Shown here: piece by piece, positions 53,353-64,000 of the stretch | Layout: each line of letters begins with the position of its first letter | How positions within the stretch are numbered: position 1 is the stretch's first letter | NCBI GenBank assembly: GCA_022457155.1 | Contig: JAJGOT010000602.1 | Span: 314,501 to 378,500 of the forward strand | Length of the DNA: 64,000 nucleotides | Direction: 5' to 3' | From: Cladopsammia gracilis | Taxonomy: Eukaryota; Cnidaria; Anthozoa; Scleractinia; Dendrophylliidae | Notes under the pieces: generated by a model | Databases searched by the model: none | Seen by the model: only the letters and a program-made list of their open reading frames with translations | What the model was told of the DNA's origin: nothing | Made by a program: the position numbers and the translations under genes

Positions 53353-54209
53353 TAAATGACGCTAATATTGAAAGTTTGAAAGTTATTTCAGTCAATATTA
53401 ATATCTAAACTGAATCGAATTGACTTATCTACACTGTAGCGAAAATTATTTACAGACCTAGCTAAGAATGGGAATTCTCTTACTGAATGAATTATTTTTA
53501 AGCACTGTTCGCTAGGAATTCGCTGACACCTGCCAGTCCTTTCACATTAAACAGTTAACCCACTCAAAATGATCTGGTACTTGCTGGTACGCTGTTCAGA
53601 CATTATTGTGTGACCAATGAACCAAGTTTACACCCGATGTATAAATTATTATTAACGGTTTGCGGTAAGTCAAAGGTAAAATTGAAAGCATCACAGATCA
53701 TCACGATTCATTAACAAGGTTTAAGGATAAGGTGTCCCCTTTAGCAGGTGAGCGGTAAGACATGTCTTTTAAGACAAATAAATAAACAATTAAAATTGTT
53801 TATTTTGAGTTATTTCAAGTACTATTTTCTACAATTTCATTCACATAAAACAACCTCCACCTATTTTTAGTAATAGTGCTTCCTTAATATATGAAACATT
53901 ATTCATAAAATCCTAGTTTTTGATATTATTTGATTTTAATATATATCCATAGTAAGCTGTTATCACCATTATATAATGATTTAGAAGTTTTGAATAACAG
54001 GCAAGACTTCCTGTTTAATTTCCTTATAGAGTTTGCGACCATGCACACATTATGTCATTTTCCACTCCCTTACCTCTATTTCTAATCCATGTTTTCAATA
54101 TCATTTAAATATGTAACGTTTTAAGAATTTTGAAATTCTGAATTGAACTTTCTTTTTGCTCGAACTCAAAATAGAAAGAAGTTTGTTTTTCTTGTAGTTC
54201 CGTTTAATT

Positions 54210-54690
54210 TACTCATGGAATGCCTAGCTATATAACTGTTCAGGGTGATTCATTCATTTAGTCATTTTGGTCGGTTCACGGATTAAATCCACGCCTGGTC
54301 TTTTAAAAGTTAGCAGTATATTATTTAGTGGCCGTAGGCCAAATTCTCTTTACCTCTAACAGGTAACAAGTATATCGTTAATGGTCTTTGAAAATATTTA
54401 ACAGTAAAGATGGTGCAATTAAGCACTAAATAAGACTTCATTTTGCTCGAACTACAGGTTTTGTATTTCCGTATTTGATGCTCTAGAAACGTCTCGTCAT
54501 GTATCTGTTGTGATTCATTCATTTAAACATTAAGATCGGCTTAAATTTACGTCTGCTTTATTGAAAGGTAGCAGAATCTCATTTTGTTGCTGTGGATCAA
54601 ATTCCCTTTACCTCCAACAGGTAACAATTCTATCGTTAATGGTCTTTGAAAATATTTAACAGTAAAGATGGTGTCATTAAACACCGTTTA
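54210..54690. repeat. ~260 bp tandem duplication
   Basis: Copy 1 (about 54225-54430) and copy 2 (about 54490-54690) share GATTCATTCATTT, CCTTTACCTC(T/C)AACAGGTAAC and ATCGTTAATGGTCTTTGAAA. The copies differ by scattered substitutions. Confidence 0.75.
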
Positions 54691-54906
54691 GCCTTGGTGT
54701 AAGTTTATTCATTTCTCGAGTGGCTCAAGTGTCCATATTTTTTGTAGATTTGGAGCACTAGTCCCTTGGAATGCAGGGTGTCTCCATAACAAAAACATAA
54801 TAAGAACCTTAGAACCAAAAGTTAGAAATAGCCGATGTGAAATGTTCCGGAAATTCGATATGTACTAATACGCCTTTCCATGTGGTTTTTAGAGTTCTTC
54901 TGAGGA

Positions 54907-54979
54907 ATGCCAGGAAACAAGTTCCTAGTTCTTGTTGTGACTGGTGCTGCCTTGTTGCTTCTGACAACAGCTAAAAGCG
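54907..54979 (+). CDS. Signal-peptide exon of an unknown secreted protein
   Basis: ATG opens 24 codons, MPGNKFLVLVVTGAALLLL followed by TTAKS, a clear signal peptide with a likely cleavage site at TTA-KS. A strong donor GTGAGT follows in phase 1. A pyrimidine-rich TTTTTAG acceptor lies 17 bp upstream of the ATG, so the exon may have a spliced 5' leader. No matching second exon could be recognised before the window end. The tandem array lies directly upstream. Confidence 0.55.
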
Positions 54980-55351
54980 GTGAGTCTCCATTGCGGTAAA
55001 AAAAAAATTAAAAAAACCTTGTACTTTACAAAAACGAGCAATATGAATTTTAAATAAGTCCAACTTAAATGATTACTTAAATCTAATAGTTTTAAAGCGC
55101 TTTGTGTTCTAAACTTTTCATATTAGTCTCATCAAGTGGAGAATTTATGTATTTCTTTCAAAACTCTCTCCTGCCTATCTCTCCTTACAATTTTCCGCGT
55201 CCTGTTATGCAGAAGACCATAATACTTTTACACTCTTAACAATGACATCGAAAATTCGACATATCTCGCCTCTCTTTAAAATAACCTGAAAATTTTACAA
55301 GTAGTAATTAAGAGCGGCCGTCCGTAAATATCGCCTGGAGATGTGCAAAAT
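54980..55351 (+). other. Intron sequence after signal-peptide exon
   Basis: AT-rich. No exon recognised. Confidence 0.4.
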
Positions 55352-56440
55352 GAAAAAAACGAAAATCCCCAAACTTTGTCAGAATATAGATCTAGGTAAA
55401 CTCTTTCTAGAAAAATCACTTTCAGTTCGATTAGATTTTTATTTTACGCGAACGCGACAAAGTCGGTTCGCCGGCTCTCGCATCGATTTTACGGGCTCCA
55501 CACCACGCATTACTTAAATATTGCCTAAAAATTCAAAATGGAATAAACTTCACCAGTTAGTACCTAACTAAGAAAAGCACGCATTCACCAATAGTTTAAA
55601 TGTTAAATTGTTCAATTCGACCATTTACTTAATATTTTTGAGCTTTTTGATAATTTTACTTATTTTAACGATTTTTGCGAGTCGAAAAAATGGCAAAATC
55701 AAAACTTGGTACATGGCTTGGTGCCATATCAGTCATACCCAGAGAAAGAGCAATGTTTCTTCCTCAAATAAATGCAATAAAATAAATACGAAATTTTTGA
55801 GCGCCAAACAAAGGTGACACAAAGGTCAAAACACGCCATTCTTGTAAACGGCCTTCGAAAGTGTTAAATCGACAATAAGCTCGTTTAAAATATATAACAG
55901 CCCAACATTCCCCTCAGAATTACCAATATCGCTACTATCAGTTTGCTTTTGAGTAATTGTGCCTTTTTTGGCGTTTATTTTGTTTAGAATCAATAGTAAA
56001 CGTTAATTTTGCGACAGACAAAGTTCAAGTTGTATTTACTGCAAACGGCCGACAAAACGATCTCAACATCAACAACAATTACATTTATACTTTCAAAAGA
56101 CGATAACTCCTGCTACAATAATCGACATAATTATGCCATTTCTTATTTATATTTAGACCAAGTATCACTGATTCTACTTAGGTACATACCAAATTGTGAG
56201 CGAAAAACATACAAACTGTCTTGCAACTGTTCCAAAAGAAAAGATTGCGTGACAAGCGCCCAGCTCGCCGAAAAACAGGAAATGCATGCAGTTCAACAGG
56301 AAGCTCGCTCATATAAGCATATTTATACTCTACCTTTGATAAATGTTATCTTTCTGTCTTGATTGCTTTAGAAGTCCTAAAAACGAATAAACGGGTTTTT
56401 TTTTTCGTGAACGATTATTGCAACAAATTGGTGCAACCGC

Positions 56441-58285
56441 AACATCCATCCCCCACAACCGAAGGACGGGGCGGTTGAATTGCCTTTGAATTGCCTTTGG
56501 GTTTATATCGTACTTTATTAGAATATATTAAGTGTCCAAATTAAGGTTGGTATGGTTTTATTTAAAATAAAAATGAATCTTGCAGTTCTCTGTTAAAAAG
56601 TGGGTATGGGACTCATAATATAAAATATCAGCAAGACCACAGCGACAAACCGTTGAGTGGTGCCGGATCTCCCAGTTGTAGACCTGGATCAGTACAATAA
56701 TTACTTGTATAAAATCAGAAAACGGCAAACTGATCCTTACGGCAAGGCGATGAAGGAGTAAATAAAAGAATAAAACAAAATTTATATATATATTAAAACG
56801 AATTTGCCCAATATTTCGGTTTGAATACCACAGGTTTACCATCCTCCGTTTGTGTGGTGTACTGTGCATGTGTTATGGCCACATAGATTTCTAGAACTAG
56901 CCTCAAAGCCGAAAATTGGGACTCTTAAAACTAATGAAAATGAGATGAAACTTTCAAAAAGCACTGCCAACTGATAGCCGGCGATATTCTTGTTCGGAGG
57001 CTACATAACCGGCATAAGACATTTTAGCCTAAAGACCGTAAATCCTCTACAACGCCCCAGGAGCCTATTTATTTTAAGCGTGTTTGAGGAAGGGGTGGGG
57101 GATTAATAACAATTTAGCAAAACGCAAGCAGTTCACCACTCTTTTTTTGTAATACATCAATTTCAATAGGTTCCCACAAGTGCATAAAAATGTAAAAAAA
57201 AAAAATTACGTATAACGCCGTTACTCAGATCTTCATGCACAAGTACCAGTACTGGTAATTTTTCCCCCAAAGCTCCCTAGTACGGTATGTGAATTCATTC
57301 CCGGCGGGATTAGTACGGCAAAAATGTAACGGTTATACAGTGTTTTGGTTGTGAAGGAAAAGGGAGGGTGGGGCTTGATTTTGCTCCAAAAAAGGGGGGC
57401 TTATGATTAAAGAGGGAGCGGGGCTTACAAGAGGATTTACGTTAGATAGACACAAGCTAGGTTTTACCGAGGTGGGGATGTCGCGTTTATCCTTGTTTTT
57501 ATTTGCGCGTGGTCAAAAGAATGCAACGACGTCTTATATTCGCACTTGTCAGTTTGGTGGGGATTCAATTCGCGCTCCGGAATAATGTTTTGCCGTGTAA
57601 CAAAGGACTTTAAATATTAAAGGGCATGAACTTTCAGGAAAGCCTGTATATGAGAAATACTAAACATGCCGCGGATGTACCAAAATAGTTCACGGGAATC
57701 TTTTATCCTAAGGAAAATAGAAACGTAAAAAGAAACGTAAATGACCTAGTCGCATGATGTAATTTGTGATGATCCTAAATTAGCGCATCAATTACTATTT
57801 TGCCGGCACGTATCAGAGGTCTGGGGGAGGGTAGCAGTATGGAATTAGAGTTTGTAATTTGCAGCCGTTAGGAGGGTGAGGCATTCTACGGTCAGCCTTC
57901 GCCGTGTAAGGGTTACGTTAGTTTTCTATTTATATTATCTTGTGGACACTAGGTTTTATGCTTCTCAAGTGTCTAGATACTTCCCTAACCTTTATTTGTT
58001 GGTGTAAAGCACGTTTTTAAATAAGGATACCCTAAAACCACAAGGGTGGCACCACTGCCTGGCGGGGGAAACACGTTCCCCGTTTTCTCCACGTTCTGGT
58101 TTTAGGGGTTTTCGTGTCCGGCTTTGGTGCATTTGTTCTTCCTTTAATCACAGTGGATATCTGTACATATGTTGAAGCTAAATAAATGGTACGGTGGCTT
58201 GGCTGGCCCGCGCGCCCAGATATCATCATTCTTGTGAGTCCGGTTGAGTAGTGGAGGCAGATTGTTTTTATTTTCCCTTCCAATT
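56441..58285. other. Sequence inserted into the left palindrome arm
   Basis: No counterpart in the right arm. From about 57050 to 57900 it has G-rich stretches (GGGAGGGTGGGGCTTG) and no recognisable frame. It leads into the zinc-finger pseudogene at 58290. Confidence 0.45.
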
Positions 58286-58289
58286 TATT

Positions 58290-59330
58290 CCAAATTGGCT
58301 CACTGGAAGAACCAGTCTTCACTGATAGTCCAATTTCCCAAGGAGATTTGACAGTGGGTGGTCGTCTGTCCAAAAAACAAAGGAACATGCAGTAGAAGAA
58401 GAAGAAGAAAGTAATACGACCAGTAACCACGAGATCCGGCTTGTCCCTTGTCCAGTTGAAGGATGCGTTAGAACCTTTCAGTGCCATTGTAACCTTGAAC
58501 GACACATGCACTATAGGAAATGCAAGTTCGTGGAGGAAAAGCCCCGGGCGGGGGGTCTCCCAAATAAAATTAAGGGGGTGCTCGTCGGCAATAAGGGGTC
58601 AAAATTGGTAGATTAGTACCACTTAGGGTGCTAAAATCTAAAATGATCACCGTTAGAATTATCACGGTACCTTTTAGGGTATTGAGCCGAAAAACATGGC
58701 AGAATTGGTTCCTATTAAGGGTAAAAATCCATTTACCTTTTAGAGTATTGAGCCCAGAATATGACATGCGTTGTTTTAGAATTGGTACCTCTTAGGGGTA
58801 AAAATTCGTTTGAGCCACGCCCATTAAACGAAAGTCTGGTACCTTTTAGAGTGTTTTTTGAAAATTCCGACGAGCCCTCCCGTCATTTTTATATGGGAGT
58901 CCCTCCCCCGGGGTAAAAGCGCACCCTTTTGGACAAAGCAGAGGTGATCTACGCTGAAAAAAATGAACATGTTGAGGAATGGGCGAGCGCACAGCCATTG
59001 TCGGAACAGTGGTTGCAGAGCAAAGCGGATAGGTGCTCCCACAGAGTTGGGGACTATGAACAGCCAATAAACTGCCCGATTTAGCTCGAAGCAGAACATC
59101 TATCTGGACGACTCAATTAAAATAGGAGAGGAAAAGGAAATAAAGCAGACCCGCGACAGGTAGCGAAGGACATGCGCCATGCAAAGAATGAAGATGGCAG
59201 CCGGAGATTTACCGCAGAGGAATTCCTCACCAATCAATCAGCAAATCATGCCTTACATTTCAAGAGCTGCCGCGAAGTTACGCCAAGGCGGTCCTGGAAG
59301 TTGCTGTTAAGTGTGATTCTCAAGCTGTGG
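58290..59330 (+). pseudogene. Zinc-finger protein pseudogene split by a MITE
   Basis: The + strand reads FQIGSLEEPVFTDSPISQGD, then after a frame change VPCPVEGCVRTFQCHCNLER-HMH (C2H2-like finger). Beyond the MITE at 58542-58913 the same frame resumes with TLLDKAEVIYAEKNEHVEEW and ASAQPLSEQWLQSKADR. A stop and a frame change precede ADPRQVAKDMRHAKNEDGSR and RFTAEEFLTNQ. The finger followed by a P-x2-VAKDMR...FT..EFL segment recalls a family of C2H2 proteins that is repeated in cnidarian genomes. The function is unknown. It has several stops and is not functional. Confidence 0.65.
58542..58913. mobile_element. CCCCGGG foldback MITE
   Basis: Terminal inverted repeats of about 45 bp (CCCCGGG...GCTCGTCGG). 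Inside are repeated GGTACCTTTTAG(A/G)GT blocks. AAAAG on both sides (58537-58541 and 58915-58919) is a probable target duplication. A partial copy lies at 23328. Confidence 0.8.
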
Positions 59331-59501
59331 CATAAAAAGCTGCGTACTCTACTGCTCGTACCTGCATCATTCAAGAATATGGCGCTTTTTTACGGACAAA
59401 ATATCGAAATATCATTACATCAATGTCGAATGTGCATACACTAATGTTATATTGCATACATCAATATAATGTGCAATAAAAGATGGTCGATGCAATTAAA
59501 A

Positions 59502-59730
59502 GATGTTTGATACAACTAAAAGATGTTTGATAAAACTAAAAGATGTTCGATAAAACTAAAAGATGTTCGATAAAACTAAAAGATGTTTGATAAAACTAAA
59601 AGATGTTCGATAAAACTAAAAGATGTTCGATAAAACTTAAAGATGAGGAAGCGGAAATGATTTCAACTAAAAGACGAGGAAGCGGAAATGATTTCAACTA
59701 AAAGATGAGGAAACGGAAATAATTCTGAAT
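59502..59730. repeat. 20 bp and ~31 bp minisatellites, left arm
   Basis: About seven units of ACTAAAAGATGTT(C/T)GATAA, then three units of ACTAAAAGATGAGGAAGCGG followed by AAATGATTTCA. Mirrored in the right arm. Confidence 0.9.
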
Positions 59731-60169
59731 ATAAGCAAGTGATGACCGGAAGTGGTATGTGAGCACTGAAGCACTCCATTTATTTATTTTAACCATGTAA
59801 GTCTTCACTCTTTGTGGAGCATTTCAGACTGAGGCCTAAGACATTTAAGATTTAGAAAGCGAGCGAGAAGAGAAGTGAAAATTTTACCCGATTCAAAAGA
59901 GGAAGCGGAAACTTTTCGCATTTACAGGGTTTTCAACAGTTTTGTAAAGTAGCGGACATATTTCTGAAAGCACCGGACGTGAATAATAAATAAAATAACA
60001 AAACTCTCAAATATTGGTATCAAAGTCCGGATGTGGAATGGAAAACGACCGAAAGAAACGTCCGACCTCCGGCCTCAAACGAAAACCCTGCATTTAACCG
60101 GAAATGATATTCATACGGCAGTGTCCCGCTCTTTGTTGCTTTGCTCCTGCCTTCTCCAACTATTAAAAC

Positions 60170-60490
60170 ATGGAGGATCGGCCGGCGGATGGCGGATCTG
60201 TCCAAGACTTTGTATAGAACGTCATAAATGCTGTGACCGACTTACAGACACAATCAAATCAAGGTGTAACTAGCGAAGAAAGCAACAGGGCTGAATTTAA
60301 TTCTATCAGCGTGGAAGTAAATGCAAGATTTCAAATTCCAAGACAAGCGAGAGGCCACAGCCGAAGAACTCAGTGCTACTACTTCTATTGTGCCACTGCT
60401 GCTGCTTTCAACCCCTGGCAAATACCGCTCATAAGAAAGAGTCACGTCCCGGTTTCTGATAATGAGCTTGGGCTGCCTGTGATTTAGTGA
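60170..60490 (+). pseudogene. Broken N-terminal frame, left-arm copy
   Basis: ATG opens MEDRPADGGSVQDFV, then a stop. The frame resumes TDLQTQSNQGVTSEESNRAE, RFQIPRQARGHSRRTQ. The inverted right-arm copy (60990-61200) lacks that stop. The sequence resembles acidic N-termini of cnidarian proteins that carry a C-terminal HECT domain. Confidence 0.5.
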
Positions 60491-60695
60491 ATATTCTTTT
60501 TCTATTTGTATATTTGGTCATAATGCTATTCTTACTTCCTTAGCATTTTTACAGAAAATAGCTAGTGGGCCCTATGACAAGGATAAGTACTTGACATCAA
60601 CTTAACTTAGCAACTATGATGTGGAAACATCATTGTACCAGTTATGACTACATCTTGCCAAATTAAACCAATTTTGCCATACACTACGCTCTTAT

Positions 60696-60940
60696 TTAGG
60701 TCAACACACTGTAATGCTCGTGAACTATTGGGATTGAAAATTCCGTAGAACACGTGCTGGATTCTGCTAGAACCTTTTCAGGGAGGTTTGTAAGGTGCTT
60801 CACGTATAACTTGCTGGTCATGCCAGAGGGCAGAGATGGGCATCCAGTCCAAAAGAGTAACATGTCTTCTAATGTTTCCTCGTTCAGCACCATCTGTTGT
60901 GTTAACAAATAAAAGCAATAAGAGTATAAGTAGAAAAATG
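60696..60940 (-). pseudogene. HECT-domain C-terminal fragment
   Basis: The minus strand reads MVLNEETLEDMLLFWTGCPS, LPSGMTSKLYVK and ESSTCSTEFSIPIVHEHYSV, then a stop. FWTG-x-(S)LP and the T-C-x(6-7)-P block match the end of HECT ubiquitin ligases, where the cysteine forms the ubiquitin thioester. An acceptor-like AACACAACAG precedes it at about 60905, so it looks like a last exon. Only the C-terminal about 80 residues are present. It sits in the unique centre of the palindrome, downstream of the right-arm N-terminal copy on the same strand. Confidence 0.55.
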
Positions 60941-60989
60941 TTTCTCTAGGCACCCTTCTGGTTCTTGGCATTGGACTGCTATGACTTTG

Positions 60990-61200
60990 CCAGTGCCAGT
61001 TCTTCGGCTGCGGCCTCTCGCTTGTCTTGGAATGTGAAATCTTGCATTTACTTCAACGCTGATAGAATTAAATTCAGCGGCCTGTTGCTTTCTTCGCTAG
61101 TTACACCTTGATTTGATTGTGTCTGTAAGTTGGTCACAGTATTGATGACGTTCCGCACAAAGTCTTGGACAGATCCGCCATCCGCCGGCTGATCCTCCAT
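60990..61200 (-). pseudogene. N-terminal frame, right-arm copy
   Basis: The minus-strand ATG at 61200 opens MEDQPADGGSVQDFVRNVIN, TVTNLQTQSNQGVTSEESNR. A frame change then follows. With the HECT fragment on the same strand about 250 bp further on, it could be the remains of one gene. Confidence 0.5.
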
Positions 61201-61544
61201 GTTTTAATAGTTGGAGAAGGCAGGAGCAATCACAAGACTGAAATGAACATTTGAATATTTCTTTGTAACGTCCGCGATTTGAATGAAACCTTGAAGACCT
61301 CTCTGGAAAACACTTTGAAAGCCACGAGTTAACGAAAAAATAACTTCGCTACGCGCATAAAAAAAACAAATATTGTTCGGATATGTAACATTTCAAATAA
61401 AATGATACTTTGTTGCTCTTTGTTTCCGAAAATGCGGTAAAATTCTTACGGGAATTCCGACTCTCGGAATGAATTTACAAAACCGAAGCGTAAACTTGAA
61501 AAATCCATTCAAATTTTCAAAAATACTGGTCACGCGTGACGAAG

Positions 61545-62200
61545 CATCACGCCGGGTCAGCAGCACGCAAAAAACCGACATTAGGGAACTAGTTTTGTGT
61601 TTTTAATCCGATGGAGCTCAAACTTTGCAACACAAAAGACATTGCAAATCCGAACAATCGTATCGTTTTTGTTTTTCGATTTTAACGGTTTTTGGCGGGA
61701 AAATGGCGTCATACTACTAGCAGCAAAATTTTATTTTCACCTTATGACTAAACTGATGCATGGTTTTGAAAGAACATGTTGAGGCAAATTAAAATATGAA
61801 AAAATTATTGAAAAAGCTCAATTGGTTTAAAAGATATAAAGATCTGAATTTTGAAATTCCCGCCATTTTGTTTCTATTTTTAGAAATTTGGCAAATTTCA
61901 ATATGCAATATCTTTTTAATCAACAATCATTTTAAAATTATTTTTTCATATTTAAATTCGTGTCAACATATTCTTTCAAAATCATACATTAGTTTTGTCA
62001 CATGGTGAAAATAAAATTTTGCTGCTAGTTGTATGACGCCATTTTCCCGCCAAAAACCGTTAAAATCGAAAAACAAAAACGATACGATTGTTTGGATTTG
62101 CAATGTCTGTTGTGTTGCAAAGTTTGAGCTCCATCGGATTAAAAACACAAAAGTAGTTCCCTAATGTCGGTTTTTTGCGTGCTGCTGACCCGGCGTGATG
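61545..62200. mobile_element. Foldback element in the right palindrome arm
   Basis: Arms of about 230 bp (61545-61785 and 61965-62200) start CATCACGCCGGGTCAGCAGC and are complementary, with a 180 bp AT-rich centre. The left palindrome arm lacks it, so it inserted after the palindrome formed. Confidence 0.8.
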
Positions 62201-62339
62201 GCTGTAAATGTCTTAAGCCTCAGTCTGAAATGCTCCATAAAGAGTGAAGACTTACATGGTTAAAATAAATAAACTGAGTGCTTCAGTGCTCACATACCAC
62301 TTCCGGTCATCACTTGCTAATTTTCAGAATTATTTTCGT

Positions 62340-62660
62340 TTCCTCATCTTTTAGTCAAAATCATTTCCGCTTCCTCATCTTTTAGTTGAAATCATTTTCG
62401 CTTCCTCATCTTTTAGTTGAAATCACTTCCGCTTCCTCATCTTTTAGTTTTATCGAACATATTTTAGTTTTATCAAACATCTTTTAGTTTTATCGAACAT
62501 CTTTTAGCTTTATCGAACATCTTTTAGTTTTATCGAACATCTTTTAGCTTTATCGAACATCTTTTAGTTTTGTCGAACATCTTTTAGTTTTATCGAACGT
62601 CTTTTAGTCTTATCAAACATCTTATAGTTGTATCAAACATCTTTTAATTGCATCGACCAT
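62340..62660. repeat. Mirrored minisatellites, right arm
   Basis: Inverse copies of the left-arm units: TTTCCGCTTCCTCATCTTTT units first, then about ten TCGAACATCTTTTAGTTTTA units. The copy number differs from the left arm. Confidence 0.9.
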
Positions 62661-64000
62661 CTTTTATTGCACATAACATCGACGTATGCAACATAACATT
62701 AGTGTATGCACATTCGACATTGATGTAATGATATTTCGATATTTTGTCCGTAAAAAAGCGCCATACAAGAATACCAGCTTGTTCATCCAATCACTTATGA
62801 TTCATACAATTTATGTGATATGTATACAACAAGTAAACTGAACAGGCTCCGCATCGCCATGTTGCGCTCAATATGCGGTTACTTTGATCTAAAAATTTTC
62901 AATTTGGCGCAATAATCGTTCGCGAAAAAAACCCGCTTATTCGTTTTTAGGACTTCTAAACCAATCAAGACAGAAAGATAACATTTATAAAAGGTAGAGT
63001 ATAAATATGCTTATATGAGCGAGCTTCCTGTTGCACTGCATGCATTTTCTGTTTTTCGGCGAGCTGGGCGCTTGTCACGCAATCTTTTCTTTTGGAACAG
63101 TTGCAAGCACGCCATGGGAAGACAGTTTGTATGTTTTTCGCTCACAATTTGGTATGTACCTAAGTAGAATCAGTGATACTTGGTCGAAATATAAATAAGA
63201 AATAGCATAATTATGTCGATTATTGTAGCAGGAGTTATCGTCTTTTGAAAATATATATAAATGTAATGTTGATGATGTTGAGATCGTTTTGTCGGCCGTT
63301 TGCAGTTAAATACAACTTGAACTTTGTCTGTCGCAAAATAAACGTTTAAGATTAATTCTAAACAAAATAAACGCCAAAAAAGACACAATTACTCAAAAGC
63401 AAACTGATATTAGCGACATTGGTAATTTTGAGGGGAATGTTGGGCTGTTATATATTTTAAACGAGCTTATTGTCGATTTAACACTTTCGAAGGCCGTTAC
63501 ACGAATGGCGTGTTTTGACCTTTGTGTCACGTTTGTTTGGCGTTTAAAAATTTCGTATTTTCGATTGTCCAAAAATTTTATTGCATTTATTTGAGGAAGA
63601 AACATTGCTCTTTCTCTGGGTATGACTGATATGGCACCAAGCCATGTACCAAGTTGTGATTTTGCCATTTTTTTGACTCGCGAAAATCGTTAAAATAAGT
63701 AAAATTATTAAAAATCTCAAAAATATTAAGTAAACGGTCGAATTGACCAATTTAGTTTTTAAACTATTGGTGAATGCGTGCTTTTCTTAGTTAGGTACTA
63801 ACTGGTGAAGTTAATTCCATTTTGAATTTTTAGGCAATATTTAAGTAATGCGTGGTGTGGAGCCCGTAAAATCGATGCGAGAGCCGCCGAACCGACTTTG
63901 TCGCCGTTCGCGTAAAATAAAAATCTAATCGAACTGAAAGTTATTTTTCTAGAAAGAGTTTACCTAGATCTATATTCTGACAAAGTTTGTGGATTTTCGT

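Larger units (their letters stand above)
42235..54130. repeat. Tandem array of ~1.64 kb non-coding monomers
   Basis: The marker AGTAACAGTTCTCCCTCAAT recurs at about 43556, 45474, 47096, 48760, 50388, with diverged forms at 52037 and 53870. The hairpin module recurs at 42235, 42793, 44015, 46379, 48028, 49671, 51305 and 53151. Spacing is about 1640 in the central part and longer where elements inserted. The central units alternate between two types (A-B-A-B). AT content is high, and no frame of 60 codons or more exists between 44190 and 51953 on either strand. Edge monomers are more diverged than central ones, as expected from unequal exchange. No known satellite or gene was recognised. Confidence 0.9.
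55352..64000. repeat. Large imperfect palindrome, open at the right edge
   Basis: Three blocks on the left reappear inverted on the right in mirror order: 55352-56440 with 62905-64000, 59372-59850 with 62205-62770, and 60130-60372 with 60990-61235. The unique centre is 60373-60989. The left side is longer because of an insertion (56441-59365), and the right side contains a foldback element (61545-62200). Arms differ by several percent. The outer end is not reached in this window. Confidence 0.8.

Noticed and set aside
58032..58511. Minus-strand 159-codon frame
   Set aside because: It is antisense to the zinc-finger pseudogene, contains a phenylalanine run from a GAA repeat, and has no domain.
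1..64000. CRISPR arrays, bacterial operons, Shine-Dalgarno sites
   Set aside because: The sequence is eukaryotic; regular repeats here are microsatellites, minisatellites and the large tandem array without spacer structure.

Overview
The window is eukaryotic and animal. It is AT-rich, with long non-coding stretches, GT-AG exon borders, (TA)n and (TTA)n microsatellites and dense transposable-element (TE) debris. The mix of a C-type lectin exon, an intronless rhodopsin-class receptor, a BEL/Pao retrotransposon, CR1-like and L1/Tx1-like LINEs, tRNA-derived SINEs and a Penelope-like element (PLE) with hammerhead ribozymes points to a cnidarian, most likely an anthozoan such as a stony coral. That assignment is inferred from gene and repeat character, not from a marker gene.

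Layout. 1-1.3 kb: a foldback hairpin and a broken TE reading frame between direct repeats. 2.3-13.3 kb, + strand: a C-type lectin exon, a short Pro/Ser/Thr linker exon and two large exons encoding a chondroitinase-ABC-like polysaccharide lyase (PL8). Splice phases fit, so all four may be one lectin-lyase gene. A decayed CR1-like LINE sits in the large intron, and one A-run frameshift breaks the last exon. 14.8-22.7 kb: a SINE split by an almost unmutated BEL/Pao element with an intact 2228-codon gag-pol frame, 318/319 identical LTRs and a CCAAC target duplication. 25-28.3 kb: a LINE 3' end, a foldback MITE and an intronless class A GPCR. 31.4-36.5 kb: foldback elements, minisatellites, (TA)n tracts, a PLE remnant and four hammerhead motifs. 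37-41.7 kb: LINE remnants, tRNA-like repeats and a TA-flanked MITE. 42.2-54.1 kb: a tandem array of about 1.64 kb AT-rich non-coding monomers, each carrying a ~200 bp module predicted to fold into consecutive hairpins. 54.9 kb: an isolated signal-peptide exon. 55.35-64 kb: a large imperfect palindrome that runs off the window, with duplicated gene fragments, a HECT-like exon and nested elements.

Host genes I can support are the lectin/lyase locus, the GPCR and the signal-peptide exon. Everything else recognisable is mobile-element or repeat sequence. Several insertions (44.5, 38.6, 52.8, 58.5 and 14.96 kb) are confirmed by uninterrupted sister copies or by reading frames that resume across them.

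The least explained features are the hairpin-bearing tandem array, the possible lectin-PL8 fusion with its duplicated exon end, and the closely spaced hammerhead cluster.
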